Assembly: GCF_024498135.1 (NCBI RefSeq)
Contig: NZ_JANHOH010000002.1
Coordinates: 372,001-436,000, forward strand
Length of the DNA stretch: 64,000 nt
Direction of reading: 5' to 3'
From: Mucilaginibacter aquariorum
GTDB taxonomy: Bacteria; Bacteroidota; Bacteroidia; Sphingobacteriales; Sphingobacteriaceae
Part shown: one piece after another, positions 9,103-16,813 of the stretch
Position numbering within the stretch: position 1 is the first letter of the stretch
Layout of the letters: every line of letters starts with the position of its first letter
Program-made: the position numbers and the translations under genes
The notes under the pieces: model-generated
What the model was told of the DNA's origin: nothing
Seen by the model: only the letters and a program-made list of their open reading frames with translations
The model's database searches: none

Positions 9103-9130
9103 GAGTCAAGAGGCAAGAATCAAGAGACAA
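9103..9130 (+). repeat. Four degenerate heptamers after the dCMP deaminase gene
   Basis: GAGTCAA, GAGGCAA, GAATCAA, GAGACAA in perfect 7-base phase, starting 5 bases after the stop codon. Confidence 0.65.
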
Positions 9131-9142
9131 GATATTATCCGC

Positions 9143-9175
9143 GTTATTGCGAGGTACGAAGCAATCTTTTAGAGC
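9143..9175 (+). repeat. Family C repeat arm, copy 1
   Basis: Contains TTGCGAGGTACGAAGCAATC. The matching inverted arm is C copy 2 at 9741-9775, about 570 bases away, with three other repeat elements between them. Confidence 0.75.
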
Positions 9176-9182
9176 AATAATT

Positions 9183-9265
9183 AGGGCGTTGCCTTCGGCC
9201 CGGGCTATGCACTCATACGCGCACAGGCATTAGGCTCAAGGCCGGTATCCGTTTCTATCCCTAAC
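9183..9265 (-). repeat. Structured intergenic element, family F, copy 2
   Basis: Read on the minus strand, it aligns with 3771-3862: GATAGAAACGGATACCGGCC, then CTAATGCCTGTGCGCGTAT, then GCATAGCCCGGG. The 19-base core is identical in both copies and the flanks diverge. Confidence 0.65.
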
Positions 9266-9281
9266 GCTGAAATACCCCTTT

Positions 9282-9362
9282 TGTCATGCTGAACATAGGG
9301 AAGCATCTATCGCCGACATGCAAAGTTCACTAATAGATCCTTCACTATCGTTCAGGATGACA
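9282..9362. repeat. Palindromic intergenic repeat, family J
   Basis: Ends TGTCATGCTGAAC and GTTCAGGATGACA with inner GAAGCATCTAT / ATAGATCCTTC; an imperfect long hairpin of REP-like design. Confidence 0.75.
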
Positions 9363-9386
9363 AGTTGAAAGAAGTGACGGGTAGAT

Positions 9387-9660
9387 TTATAAGATTCCTT
9401 TTTCTCCCGTGTCGGCAAAACAGCTTCGGGCGAAAGCGGGCAGAACGATGGTGGCCTTGTGCGTGGCAGGGGCATAGGGAATTTTGCTGAAGCGGGGGGC
9501 AAAGAGCGAACGCAGTAGGGCAAAAGATTCCAGCCCGTGGTTCTGCCCGGTTTGCAGGGCAAAGGCTCTGTGCGGCAAAGAAGCCTTTTTGCCGACTTGA
9601 TCTTTTGCTTCTTTTCTATCAAGAGAAAAGAAGGAGCCTCCGCGGCGGCGAGCGGGCCAA
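9387..9660 (-). repeat. Long structured dispersed element, family D, copy 1
   Basis: A ~275-bp element in minus orientation, matching 32229-32519 at roughly five bases in six by eye. It contains a perfect 10-bp hairpin (9608-9633) with loop CTTGAT and two nested long-range stems: 9411-9420 with 9587-9596, and inside it 9437-9446 with 9540-9549. Open frames across it are not conserved between the two copies, so I read it as non-coding. Confidence 0.75.
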
Positions 9661-9740
9661 TTAATAGTTGCACACTAAGCATTAGCAATGCCGAAATAAA
9701 TCCGGCATAACGGGTTGGTGACTAAGCATGTTTGCTACCT

Positions 9741-9775
9741 ATCCTAAAGAGATTGCTTCGTACCTCGCAAGGACG
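9741..9775 (-). repeat. Family C repeat arm, copy 2 (inverted)
   Basis: CCTAAAGAGATTGCTTCG followed by TACCTCGCAAGGACG is the complement of the arms at 9143-9175 and 46285-46318. On the minus strand it lies about 80 bases upstream of family D copy 1. Together the 688 bases between the dCMP deaminase and cytidylate kinase genes hold repeats of five families and no gene. Confidence 0.75.
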
Positions 9776-9785
9776 TTCTGTTTAA

Positions 9786-10460
9786 CTAAACTTTCAGCTT
9801 CTCTACCTTATCCAGCGCGAACTGCAACTGCTCATCGGGTGTAAGGTTGGTATTATCCAATATAATGGCATCTGTGGCACGCACAAGCGGGCTTTCCTCG
9901 CGGGTGGTGTCTTGATAATCGCGGTGGGCAATGTTCTCAAATACCTCTTCCAAGGTGATCTCCGGGTTTTTAGGGTGGATCTCGTCATAACGGCGCTGGG
10001 CGCGCACGGCCGGATCTGCTGTCATGAAAATTTTTAACGGAGCATTAGGGAATACAGTTGTGCCTATATCGCGGCCGTCCATTACAATGTTTTTTGATTG
10101 TCCCATTCGCTGCTGCTGTTTAACCATTTCGCGGCGTACTTCTTTTAAGGCCGATACCTCGCTCACCTTTTCGGATACGGGCATCTGGCGAATTTCTTCA
10201 GATACTTCTTCGCCGTTAAGGGTAATATGGGTTTCGTAATCGCGTGAGTGAAAATTAAGATGGATATCTTTTAACGCCCTCTCTATCTGAGCATGATCGT
10301 GCGTATTAATATTATTCCTTAAAAAATAAAGGGCAACAGCACGATACATAGCGCCGCTATCAACATAAATATAATGAAGCTTTTTGGCTAATGCCTTGGC
10401 CAGGGTGCTTTTACCACATGATGAATAGCCGTCAATTGCTACTATAATATTGTTGGTCAT
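9786..10460 (-). CDS. cmk: (d)CMP kinase
   Basis: Cytidylate kinase of 224 residues, which phosphorylates CMP and dCMP with ATP. The P-loop is at residues 11-18 (GYSSCGKS), followed by the substrate region YVDSGAMYRAVAL and the MDGRDIGTTVFP motif with its Asp and Arg, and then the LID-type segment around RAQRRYDEI. The length is normal for Bacteroidota Cmk. It is read toward the repeat cluster and divergently from arfB. The 114-base gap between them contains a pair of 16-base direct repeats and the arfB promoter; I see no -7 element for cmk itself. Confidence 0.95.
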   Translation of the reverse strand: MTNNIIVAIDGYSSCGKSTLAKALAKKLHYIYVDSGAMYRAVALYFLRNNINTHDHAQIERALKDIHLNFHSRDYETHITLNGEEVSEEIRQMPVSEKVSEVSALKEVRREMVKQQQRMGQSKNIVMDGRDIGTTVFPNAPLKIFMTADPAVRAQRRYDEIHPKNPEITLEEVFENIAHRDYQDTTREESPLVRATDAIILDNTNLTPDEQLQFALDKVEKLKV

Positions 10461-10480
10461 CGGGGAGCGAAGTTAACGTT

Positions 10481-10560
10481 TTTTGGTGAGTAGTTAATTA
10501 AGTGAGTGGTTGATTAAGTTGAAAATTAACTACTCACTAATTAACCCAATCAACCATTCA
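10481..10560. repeat. Direct and inverted repeats between cmk and arfB
   Basis: Two near-identical 16-mers in a row (GTGAGTAGTTAATTAA, GTGAGTGGTTGATTAA) followed by partly complementary sequence (AACTACTCAC, AATCAACCATTCAC). It is a low-complexity AT-rich stretch that could also fold as a hairpin. Confidence 0.5.
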
Positions 10561-10561
10561 C

Positions 10562-10569
10562 TATCTTTG
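10562..10569 (+). promoter_or_regulatory. -7 promoter element of arfB
   Basis: TATCTTTG, an exact TAnnTTTG, ends only 5 bases before the ATG. The transcript is therefore predicted to be leaderless or nearly so. Confidence 0.6.
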
Positions 10570-10574
10570 CGACC

Positions 10575-10988
10575 ATGAATTTAAATAAGGCCGACCTGCA
10601 AAAAGACATTTATTACAAAACATCGCGCAGCGGGGGAAAGGGGGGCCAAAACGTAAACAAGGTATCAACAAAGGTTGAACTACTTTTTTCTATAGATAAC
10701 TCACCACATTTTACTGATGAGGAAAAACTTTTGTTGAATGAAAAATTGCAAACCCGCTTCAACAAGGATGGCCTTGTACAAGTAATATGCGATGAAGAAC
10801 GAAGCCAGTATCTTAACAAGGAAATTGCGCTTGAACGATTATTTGTATTGCTAACCAATGCCCTGCACAAGCCTAAAGTGCGTAAACCTTCAAAGATAAG
10901 CAAGGCAGCAAAACTGGCAAGGCTAGGGAATAAAAAAATGCAATCAGCAAAGAAAGCTGATCGTAAAAGGAATTTTGATATTAGTTGA
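10575..10988 (+). CDS. arfB: Alternative ribosome-rescue factor / aminoacyl-tRNA hydrolase
   Basis: A 137-residue release-factor-like hydrolase. The catalytic GGQ is at residues 23-25 within SRSGGKGGQNVNKVSTKVEL. The basic C-terminal tail (KISKAAKLARLGNKKMQS..KKADRKRN) is the part that, in ArfB/YaeJ, enters the empty mRNA channel of stalled ribosomes. It would free ribosomes stuck on messages without a stop codon. There is no codon-recognition domain, as expected for ArfB and unlike RF1/RF2. The start is supported by a -7 element 5 bases upstream. It converges with the following lipoprotein gene, with 6 bases between the stops. Confidence 0.92.
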   Translation: MNLNKADLQKDIYYKTSRSGGKGGQNVNKVSTKVELLFSIDNSPHFTDEEKLLLNEKLQTRFNKDGLVQVICDEERSQYLNKEIALERLFVLLTNALHKPKVRKPSKISKAAKLARLGNKKMQSAKKADRKRNFDIS

Positions 10989-10994
10989 GAGGCT

Positions 10995-11636
10995 TTATTT
11001 ACCTATAAAGGTATAATCAGTTACCATCTTTATTTCTATTAACCTATTGCCCTTAAATATGTAGTAATGCTTGATGCCATCCAAAGCAGAAATAAGCTTA
11101 ATAGTATTTACTGTAACTGCAGGAGGTTTATTAAACAGTATTTTCAATAACTCGTTTTTCGACATCCCAATCCGAATATTATTGAGGAAATGAAAGTTGC
11201 TATCGCGGATATTGGCAGATACAATTTCCTGGCGAAGCTGTTCATCGTCATAAAAGAATTTTACAACACTTTGAGGTGTAGTAATTTGAGTAATTGCTGT
11301 ACTGTCTTGTGTTTGGAAATTTATTAAATGAATGTTTTTTACAGTGCTGTTCAGAATAGATTTCTCAATGTCTTTTATATCGCTGTGTTTGCCAAAAGGA
11401 TAATAAAGGTGAGTTATGCCGGTTACTATTTTCAAAGTATCCTCATTAAATAGTACTTCATCAATTTCGGCAGCCGACTTTTGCGACTTTTCGAGGAGTT
11501 TTCTTAATGATGCTGTATCCTGTTTTGCTGAAGTATCTATAACTGTAGTATTAACGGCTTGCCCCGCGTTTTGGGGCTTTTGTTTGCACGAAAATAATAC
11601 GCTTAACAGCAGGATAACAACAACAGATTGTTTCAC
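10995..11636 (-). CDS. Lipoprotein of unknown function
   Basis: A 213-residue protein with a signal peptide and a lipobox at VLFSC (Cys 17), then a short low-complexity linker and a mixed alpha/beta region with no motif I recognise. It lies 10 bases downstream of the LpxR-type gene on the same strand and is probably co-transcribed, which suggests a role at the outer membrane. No catalytic residues can be named. It could be a lipoprotein chaperone or an inhibitor of its neighbour, but this is only context. Confidence 0.75.
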   Translation of the reverse strand: MKQSVVVILLLSVLFSCKQKPQNAGQAVNTTVIDTSAKQDTASLRKLLEKSQKSAAEIDEVLFNEDTLKIVTGITHLYYPFGKHSDIKDIEKSILNSTVKNIHLINFQTQDSTAITQITTPQSVVKFFYDDEQLRQEIVSANIRDSNFHFLNNIRIGMSKNELLKILFNKPPAVTVNTIKLISALDGIKHYYIFKGNRLIEIKMVTDYTFIGK

Positions 11637-11646
11637 GTAAAGTTTA

Positions 11647-12609
11647 TTAGTTAAAGCGGTACAGCACGGTCAATGATCCCCATTGATGGGTACTTTTAAC
11701 CATCTGCTTAACTTCGCGGGTATTGATAACCGCGCCAACATCAAACACAAAACGACTGGTGGTGAGCGCCACACCTAACTGGTTGCTAAATACAAAGTGG
11801 TTAATATCGCCAACTATTTCTTGTGTACCGGCAACCGGGTGGTCTTTAAATAAACTTCCCTGTACAGTAGCGTCATATAATACGCCGTTCAACTGGGGTT
11901 TGTAGTAAAAGAAAAATTCGTTTTTATGCAGTAAACCAGGGTTTGCATTCCTGCTTACCGTACTTTGTGTACTTACAGACTGAAACAACTGGTTAAAATT
12001 ACCCAAACGTATCATTGGCCCAATAGCCGCGTTGGTAAAGCCGGTACCCAAATTAAGGTTACTTGCAAGGGTTAGGTCGACCCATGAGCCCCGGGCAAGT
12101 AATTTATTAACCTCGCCACTCAGGTTAAGCTCCACATCGTTACGGATCTGGTACTGCCAGCTATTAAGCTTATAAAAACCAAATGTGTTATGAATGAATC
12201 TTTGAATAGGATACCCGCCGGCTGCAGGCCCCACAACACCAACCTTGGCACTTAATTTAAGTGTGGTTTCATTTTTATATAAAACGTTTGCAGATGCACC
12301 TAAATATAAATATCCGGCAAAAGGCCTGTCCACAAAATCTGCCGATGGTAAGCGTCCCGATTGCGCATTATATATCTTTTGCCCTAGTTCGAGCCCGAAC
12401 ACGGCGTTGGCAACATCATTTTTCAATTTGGTCATATCAACCGCGTGGCGATAATGCAGGAAAAAACCATTAGTGTAATAACGGTCAGATCCTTGCCCCA
12501 GGAAAGAATCATTATCTGATTGAAAGCCAATTTCGGTACTGCGGTTTTGCGCATATGAACTGATACCTGCAAACAGGCATATAGCTAACAGGAAAAGTTT
12601 ATTCTTCAT
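11647..12609 (-). CDS. Lipid A deacylase LpxR family outer-membrane protein
   Basis: A 320-residue protein with a signal peptide (cleavage near residue 20, SSYAQ) and an outer-membrane beta-barrel pattern. The N-terminal QSDNDSFLGQGSDRYYTNGF is the LpxR (DUF2219) signature, holding the Asn, Asp and Ser/Thr residues that bind calcium and shape the active site in Salmonella LpxR. LpxR removes the 3'-acyloxyacyl chain of lipid A. The C-terminal strand ends in aromatic YRFN, fitting a barrel. The next gene, a lipoprotein, follows at 10 bases. A terminator separates it from lon upstream. Confidence 0.88.
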   Translation of the reverse strand: MKNKLFLLAICLFAGISSYAQNRSTEIGFQSDNDSFLGQGSDRYYTNGFFLHYRHAVDMTKLKNDVANAVFGLELGQKIYNAQSGRLPSADFVDRPFAGYLYLGASANVLYKNETTLKLSAKVGVVGPAAGGYPIQRFIHNTFGFYKLNSWQYQIRNDVELNLSGEVNKLLARGSWVDLTLASNLNLGTGFTNAAIGPMIRLGNFNQLFQSVSTQSTVSRNANPGLLHKNEFFFYYKPQLNGVLYDATVQGSLFKDHPVAGTQEIVGDINHFVFSNQLGVALTTSRFVFDVGAVINTREVKQMVKSTHQWGSLTVLYRFN

Positions 12610-12634
12610 TTGCGAATTAAAGGTGAGCTAATGT

Positions 12635-12664
12635 AAAAAAAGCAGGGAGAATTTCCCTGCTTTT
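12635..12664 (-). terminator. Terminator of lon
   Basis: Stem AGCAGGGA (12641-12648) / TCCCTGCT (12654-12661); on the minus strand it is followed by seven T. It can also form on the plus strand. Confidence 0.85.
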
Positions 12665-12696
12665 GTATTTTATTTATTTAATATGTATCCCGGTTA

Positions 12697-15177
12697 TTAG
12701 TTCAGCGCCGGCTTTACTTCTCTTTCCTTAACTGTTAAATCAAGCGGCTCGGTTACCAATTCGTTCAATAAAGCGAGGTTTATGACCTCGCGCATATCAG
12801 TAACGTAATGGAATTTAAGGTCGGTAATGTAATCTTCCTTGATCTCCAGGATATCTTTCTGATTTGATTTGCAAAGGATGATCTCCTTGATATTGGCCCG
12901 TTTGGCTGCAAGGATCTTCTCTTTTATACCACCTACCGGCAACACACGCCCGCGAAGGGTTATTTCTCCGGTCATGGCCAAATGTGGTTTTATTTTGCGC
13001 TGGGTAAATGCCGATACCAACGCGGTAAGCATGGTAACACCTGCCGATGGGCCATCTTTAGGGGTAGCGCCAGCTGGTACGTGCACATGTATATCCCATT
13101 GCTCAAAAAGTTTTGGGCTGATATTAAAATAACCTGCATGAGCACGTAAATATGCCAACGCGATAGTTACCGATTCTTTCATTACATCGCCCAGGCTGCC
13201 GGTAAGGGTCATTTTACCATTACCCGGACTTAAACTGGCTTCAATAAATAATATATCGCCGCCAACAGATGTCCATGCAAGGCCGGTTACTACACCAGCG
13301 GTATCGTTACCTTCGTAAAGGTCTTTATCGTAAAACGGTGCGCCAAGTATCTTCTCAACTTCTTTTTTGCTTACTAAAGTGTTGTAAGGCTCTTCCATGG
13401 CAATGTTTTTGGCTACACCACGTATAACCGAGCCTATCCTTTTTTCCAAAGCACGCACGCCGGATTCGCGGGTGTAATCTTCAATCAATTTTTCTACAAC
13501 ATCGCTTTTTATCACAACATCTTTGGCAGTAAGGCCATGAGCTTCGCGTTGTTTTGGAAGCAGGTGCCTTTTGGCTATCTCAACTTTTTCCTCGATAGTA
13601 TAACCATTTACTTCAATGATCTCCATCCTGTCCAGCAGTGCCGGCTGTATGGTGCTCAGGGAGTTTGCTGTCGCGATGAACATTACGTTTGACAGATCAA
13701 AATCCATTTCAACGTAGTTATCATAAAAAGTGCTGTTCTGTTCAGGGTCAAGCACTTCTAACAAGGCCGATGAAGGATCGCCACGGAAATCGGTGCTTAC
13801 CTTATCTATCTCATCCAAAATAAATACCGGGTTTGCCGCTCCTGCCTTTTTCACTGACTGTATAATGCGGCCCGGCATAGCGCCAATATAAGTTTTACGG
13901 TGACCGCGGATCTCGGCTTCATCGCGCACACCGCCAAGCGCCATACGCACATATTTGCGCCCCAATGCCTTAGCAATTGATTTTCCAAGTGATGTTTTAC
14001 CAACACCCGGAGGGCCAACCAGGCAAAGGATAGGGGCTTTCATGTTGTGCTTTAATTTTAGCACGGCCAAATATTCTATAATGCGCTGCTTAACTTTATC
14101 TAAACCAAAGTGGTCTTTATCTAAAACTTTTTGGGCACGCTTAAGGTCGAAGTTATCTTTAGTAAACTCGTTCCAGGGCAAGTCCAGCAATAGTTCAAGA
14201 TAATTTATCTGCACCGAGTAATCAGCCGCGGCAGGGTTGGTGCGGGTAAGTTTTTCAAGCTCTTTTGCAAAATGGCTTTTAACTTCTTTGTCCCATTTTT
14301 TCTTAAGTGCACGCTGGCGCAGGTTCTCAATCTCCAGATCTGGTGATGTACCGCCAAGCTCCTCCTGGATAGTTTTTAACTGCTGATTCAAAAAGTAATC
14401 ACGCTGTTGCTTATCCAGGTCAACACGTACTTTGGTTTGGATCTGGTTTTTTAGCTCCAGCATTTGCAGGTCGAGCGTTAAATGCTCCAGTACCATGTTT
14501 ATCCTGTCGCGCAGGCTGGCCGTTTGCAGTAATGCCTGCTTATCTGCCATATCAGCATTCATATTTGATGATATGAAGTTGATAAGGAATGATGTGCTCT
14601 CTATGTTACGGATAGCGATGCCGGCTTCGCTAGGTATATTTGGCGATAGCTGTATAATGTTCATGGCCATGTCTTTAACAGACGATACCATGGCTTTAAA
14701 TTCTTTATCCTCTTTTGCCTTTACCTCTTTAAAAGGGTCAATAGTGGCCTTAATATAGGGCTCGCTTTGTACTTCTTCTTTTAAAAGAAAACGCTTTTTA
14801 CCCTGTAGTATCACGGTAGTGTTACCATCGGGCATTTGCAGCATTTTTATGATAAGGGCAATAGTACCAACCTTATTCAATTGGTTAAAGGTTGGGTCTT
14901 CAATGCTTACATCCTGTTGGGCAACCACACCAATAAGGCGGCTGCCTTTGTTGGCATCGCGTATCAGCTTTATAGATTTATCGCGGCCAACTGTGATAGG
15001 GATAACAACACCGGGAAACAACACGGTATTACGTAGCGGAAGTATAGAAATAATATCGGGTACCTGCTCATTATTCATTTCCTCTTCGTCCTCTGATGAC
15101 ATCAGTGGGAAAAACTCGGAATCCTCATTAATGGAAGGCATGGTATTCTTAAAATCGAATGGATCAAAACTCATCAA
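12697..15177 (-). CDS. lon: ATP-dependent protease La
   Basis: Full-length Lon of 826 residues. An acidic N-terminal leader (about 45 residues) precedes the substrate-binding LON domain ([16 protein letters not shown]). The AAA+ module has Walker [10 protein letters not shown] near residue 380 and FILDEIDK as Walker B. The protease domain has the catalytic dyad S711 ([10 protein letters not shown]) and K754 ([13 protein letters not shown]). It degrades misfolded and regulatory proteins in the cytoplasm. The gene has its own well-formed promoter about 90 bases upstream and a terminator after it, so it is monocistronic. I saw no HrcA or heat-shock type inverted repeat in the leader. Confidence 0.97.
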   Translation of the reverse strand: MMSFDPFDFKNTMPSINEDSEFFPLMSSEDEEEMNNEQVPDIISILPLRNTVLFPGVVIPITVGRDKSIKLIRDANKGSRLIGVVAQQDVSIEDPTFNQLNKVGTIALIIKMLQMPDGNTTVILQGKKRFLLKEEVQSEPYIKATIDPFKEVKAKEDKEFKAMVSSVKDMAMNIIQLSPNIPSEAGIAIRNIESTSFLINFISSNMNADMADKQALLQTASLRDRINMVLEHLTLDLQMLELKNQIQTKVRVDLDKQQRDYFLNQQLKTIQEELGGTSPDLEIENLRQRALKKKWDKEVKSHFAKELEKLTRTNPAAADYSVQINYLELLLDLPWNEFTKDNFDLKRAQKVLDKDHFGLDKVKQRIIEYLAVLKLKHNMKAPILCLVGPPGVGKTSLGKSIAKALGRKYVRMALGGVRDEAEIRGHRKTYIGAMPGRIIQSVKKAGAANPVFILDEIDKVSTDFRGDPSSALLEVLDPEQNSTFYDNYVEMDFDLSNVMFIATANSLSTIQPALLDRMEIIEVNGYTIEEKVEIAKRHLLPKQREAHGLTAKDVVIKSDVVEKLIEDYTRESGVRALEKRIGSVIRGVAKNIAMEEPYNTLVSKKEVEKILGAPFYDKDLYEGNDTAGVVTGLAWTSVGGDILFIEASLSPGNGKMTLTGSLGDVMKESVTIALAYLRAHAGYFNISPKLFEQWDIHVHVPAGATPKDGPSAGVTMLTALVSAFTQRKIKPHLAMTGEITLRGRVLPVGGIKEKILAAKRANIKEIILCKSNQKDILEIKEDYITDLKFHYVTDMREVINLALLNELVTEPLDLTVKEREVKPALN

Positions 15178-15267
15178 TCACCTATTATGTATGCTAATAA
15201 CGTCATATTGGCAGGTACGGAAACTCCGGCCATACAAATACGGGCTAATTACCATTAGTTATATAAT

Positions 15268-15296
15268 CAAATATACAGTTTCAAGAGCTATGCCAA
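15268..15296 (-). promoter_or_regulatory. lon promoter
   Basis: On the minus strand TTG (15294-15296), 18 bases, TATATTTG (15268-15275): a full Bacteroidota vegetative promoter. The predicted leader is about 85 bases. Confidence 0.8.
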
Positions 15297-15628
15297 TATA
15301 GTTTAATTAGCCCCGGTAAATGTTACACGTTTGTAAATAATTGATTTATTGTAGGTTGTGAGTGTGAAATAAATTTAGTCAATTTTTAAACAAATTGGAA
15401 GAAAGTGGAAAAAAAGTCATGCAGGGCGGATGTTTTTTTCTGCGGAGGTCTAAAGATATCATGTCAGCGATTGAGATCAGCACCTTGGGGAATAATTTTT
15501 ACCTTGGCCTTTTATTTAAATATGTTGTATACATTACTAAAATTATTAACAAATTGCAGCTATTGTATAATAATTACGTGCATTGGTAGTTAATGTATTG
15601 TTAATGGGTATACTCACTTAGATACTTT
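15297..15628. other. Intergenic stretch with nothing recognised
   Basis: About 330 AT-rich bases between the divergent lon and TPR genes. No repeat family of this window, hairpin of note or convincing small gene was found; the short open frames here have unlikely composition. The TPR gene promoter should lie here but no exact TAnnTTTG is visible. Confidence 0.5.
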
Positions 15629-16258
15629 ATGAGGCTATCGGCTATAATTTCTATTTTCATACTTACCTCGTTCGAAACTTCATCGGCACAAAATGCCTAT
15701 GTTAAGTTAGGGCAGCAGGCATTTATGGATGGGAATTTTAAAGCCGCCGTAAAGCAGTTGGAAAAAGCCTGTCTGGTAGATTCTACTAACGCCAACGCTT
15801 ACTGGATGTTAGGCTATTCTTATTATCACAGCGAAAACTATCGTAAATCAATTGCTGCCTACACAAAAGTTATTTTCATAAACCCGGTTGATGCTTCAGC
15901 TTATTATTATCGCGCACGCGCTAAAGGCTATTTAGGTAAGGATACATATCTATCGCCCGCAGAACGTGAAAAACATTTGCTGGGAGCAATTTTCGATCTG
16001 ACCAAAGCCATTGCTATTGACCCTAACGATCATGGGAAGTGCTTCCAGACCCGTGGTATAGCCTACCGCGAGTACGGTATATTTAAGCTACAACAAAAAA
16101 GCCCGGGCACTTATGACAAGGCGCGTGGTATCAATTCCTTAAAAGCATCAATTGCTGATCTGGAGAAGGTGCTGAACGATAATCCGGGAAGATCTGATAT
16201 TTCTTCACTTATTGAGATATCCAAAGAAAAACTGGCGACTGCCACAGGGCACCATTAA
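15629..16258 (+). CDS. Exported TPR protein
   Basis: A 209-residue protein with a signal peptide ending near residue 20 (TSSAQN) followed by three or four tetratricopeptide repeats: AYVKLGQQAFMDGNFKAAVK, AYWMLGYSYYHSENYRKSIA and AYYYRARAKGYLG show the helix-turn-helix pattern with spaced Gly, Tyr and Ala. TPR domains bind partner proteins; the partner is unknown. A DLTKAIAIDPND repeat lies near residue 130. It converges with the lipoprotein gene 16259-16813, with stop codons touching. It is probably periplasmic. Confidence 0.8.
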   Translation: MRLSAIISIFILTSFETSSAQNAYVKLGQQAFMDGNFKAAVKQLEKACLVDSTNANAYWMLGYSYYHSENYRKSIAAYTKVIFINPVDASAYYYRARAKGYLGKDTYLSPAEREKHLLGAIFDLTKAIAIDPNDHGKCFQTRGIAYREYGIFKLQQKSPGTYDKARGINSLKASIADLEKVLNDNPGRSDISSLIEISKEKLATATGHH

Positions 16259-16813
16259 TTAAAAAACTCCTTTAATGCGGTAGTTATTAGCGCCCATTAT
16301 TTTCACCTTTTGTGTTTTTTCGATTGAATAGTACGCGCCTGGCGCATAAACAAGTTTTTCGGTAGTGTTGTAAAGGATATTGTGGGTGTTGTTCACAATA
16401 GCTACGGCTGTAACCTGCCCTGCTTTTTTTCGGATAACTATTTCGCGTGTTTTAAGCTCAGGGTATTTGGCTTTGTAAACCACGCTATCATCATTAGCCT
16501 GTACATTGTAGCTTAACTTCCATGCGGGTTTATTAATGTCGCTTTCCGTAAACAGATTTAATTCCTTGGTCCAGCTGGTAATCTTAAGCTTTTTATTTTC
16601 GGCAGCGCCGTTGTGGGCTACGGTTTTATCAACCAGCGGATTTTGCGTGGTAAGGCGAAGCGCTTCTTTGGCAAAATATTCTTTTATGTCAAAATACTTT
16701 AGCTCGGCGCCGGTTTCTTTAATTTCGGGTTTATTACAGGCGTAGCTACCGCATAAAAGCAGCAGCACGCTTGTATAAATAATAAATTTTTTGGTGGATT
16801 TATACCAATACAT
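16259..16813 (-). CDS. Lipoprotein of unknown function downstream of gpmI
   Basis: A 184-residue predicted lipoprotein: a hydrophobic segment at residues 10-22 and a lipobox at GSYAC (Cys 26). The mature part is rich in beta-strand with lysines and has no motif I recognise. I considered LptC because of size and location at the envelope, but the pattern does not fit well. Its start lies inside the end of gpmI (14-base overlap), so translation is likely coupled to gpmI. No other Met is available near the N-terminus, which supports this start. Confidence 0.7.
   Translation of the reverse strand: MYWYKSTKKFIIYTSVLLLLCGSYACNKPEIKETGAELKYFDIKEYFAKEALRLTTQNPLVDKTVAHNGAAENKKLKITSWTKELNLFTESDINKPAWKLSYNVQANDDSVVYKAKYPELKTREIVIRKKAGQVTAVAIVNNTHNILYNTTEKLVYAPGAYYSIEKTQKVKIMGANNYRIKGVF

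Noticed and set aside
9284..9688. A 134-residue minus-strand open frame and other frames over family D copy 1
   Set aside because: The protein is rich in Pro, Arg and Ser, and the matching frame in the other copy (32229-32612) is shifted part-way, so no frame is conserved.
15395..15593. Overlapping plus-strand frames of 62-64 residues before the TPR gene
   Set aside because: Unlikely composition, no start context, no signal or domain, and the two frames overlap each other.
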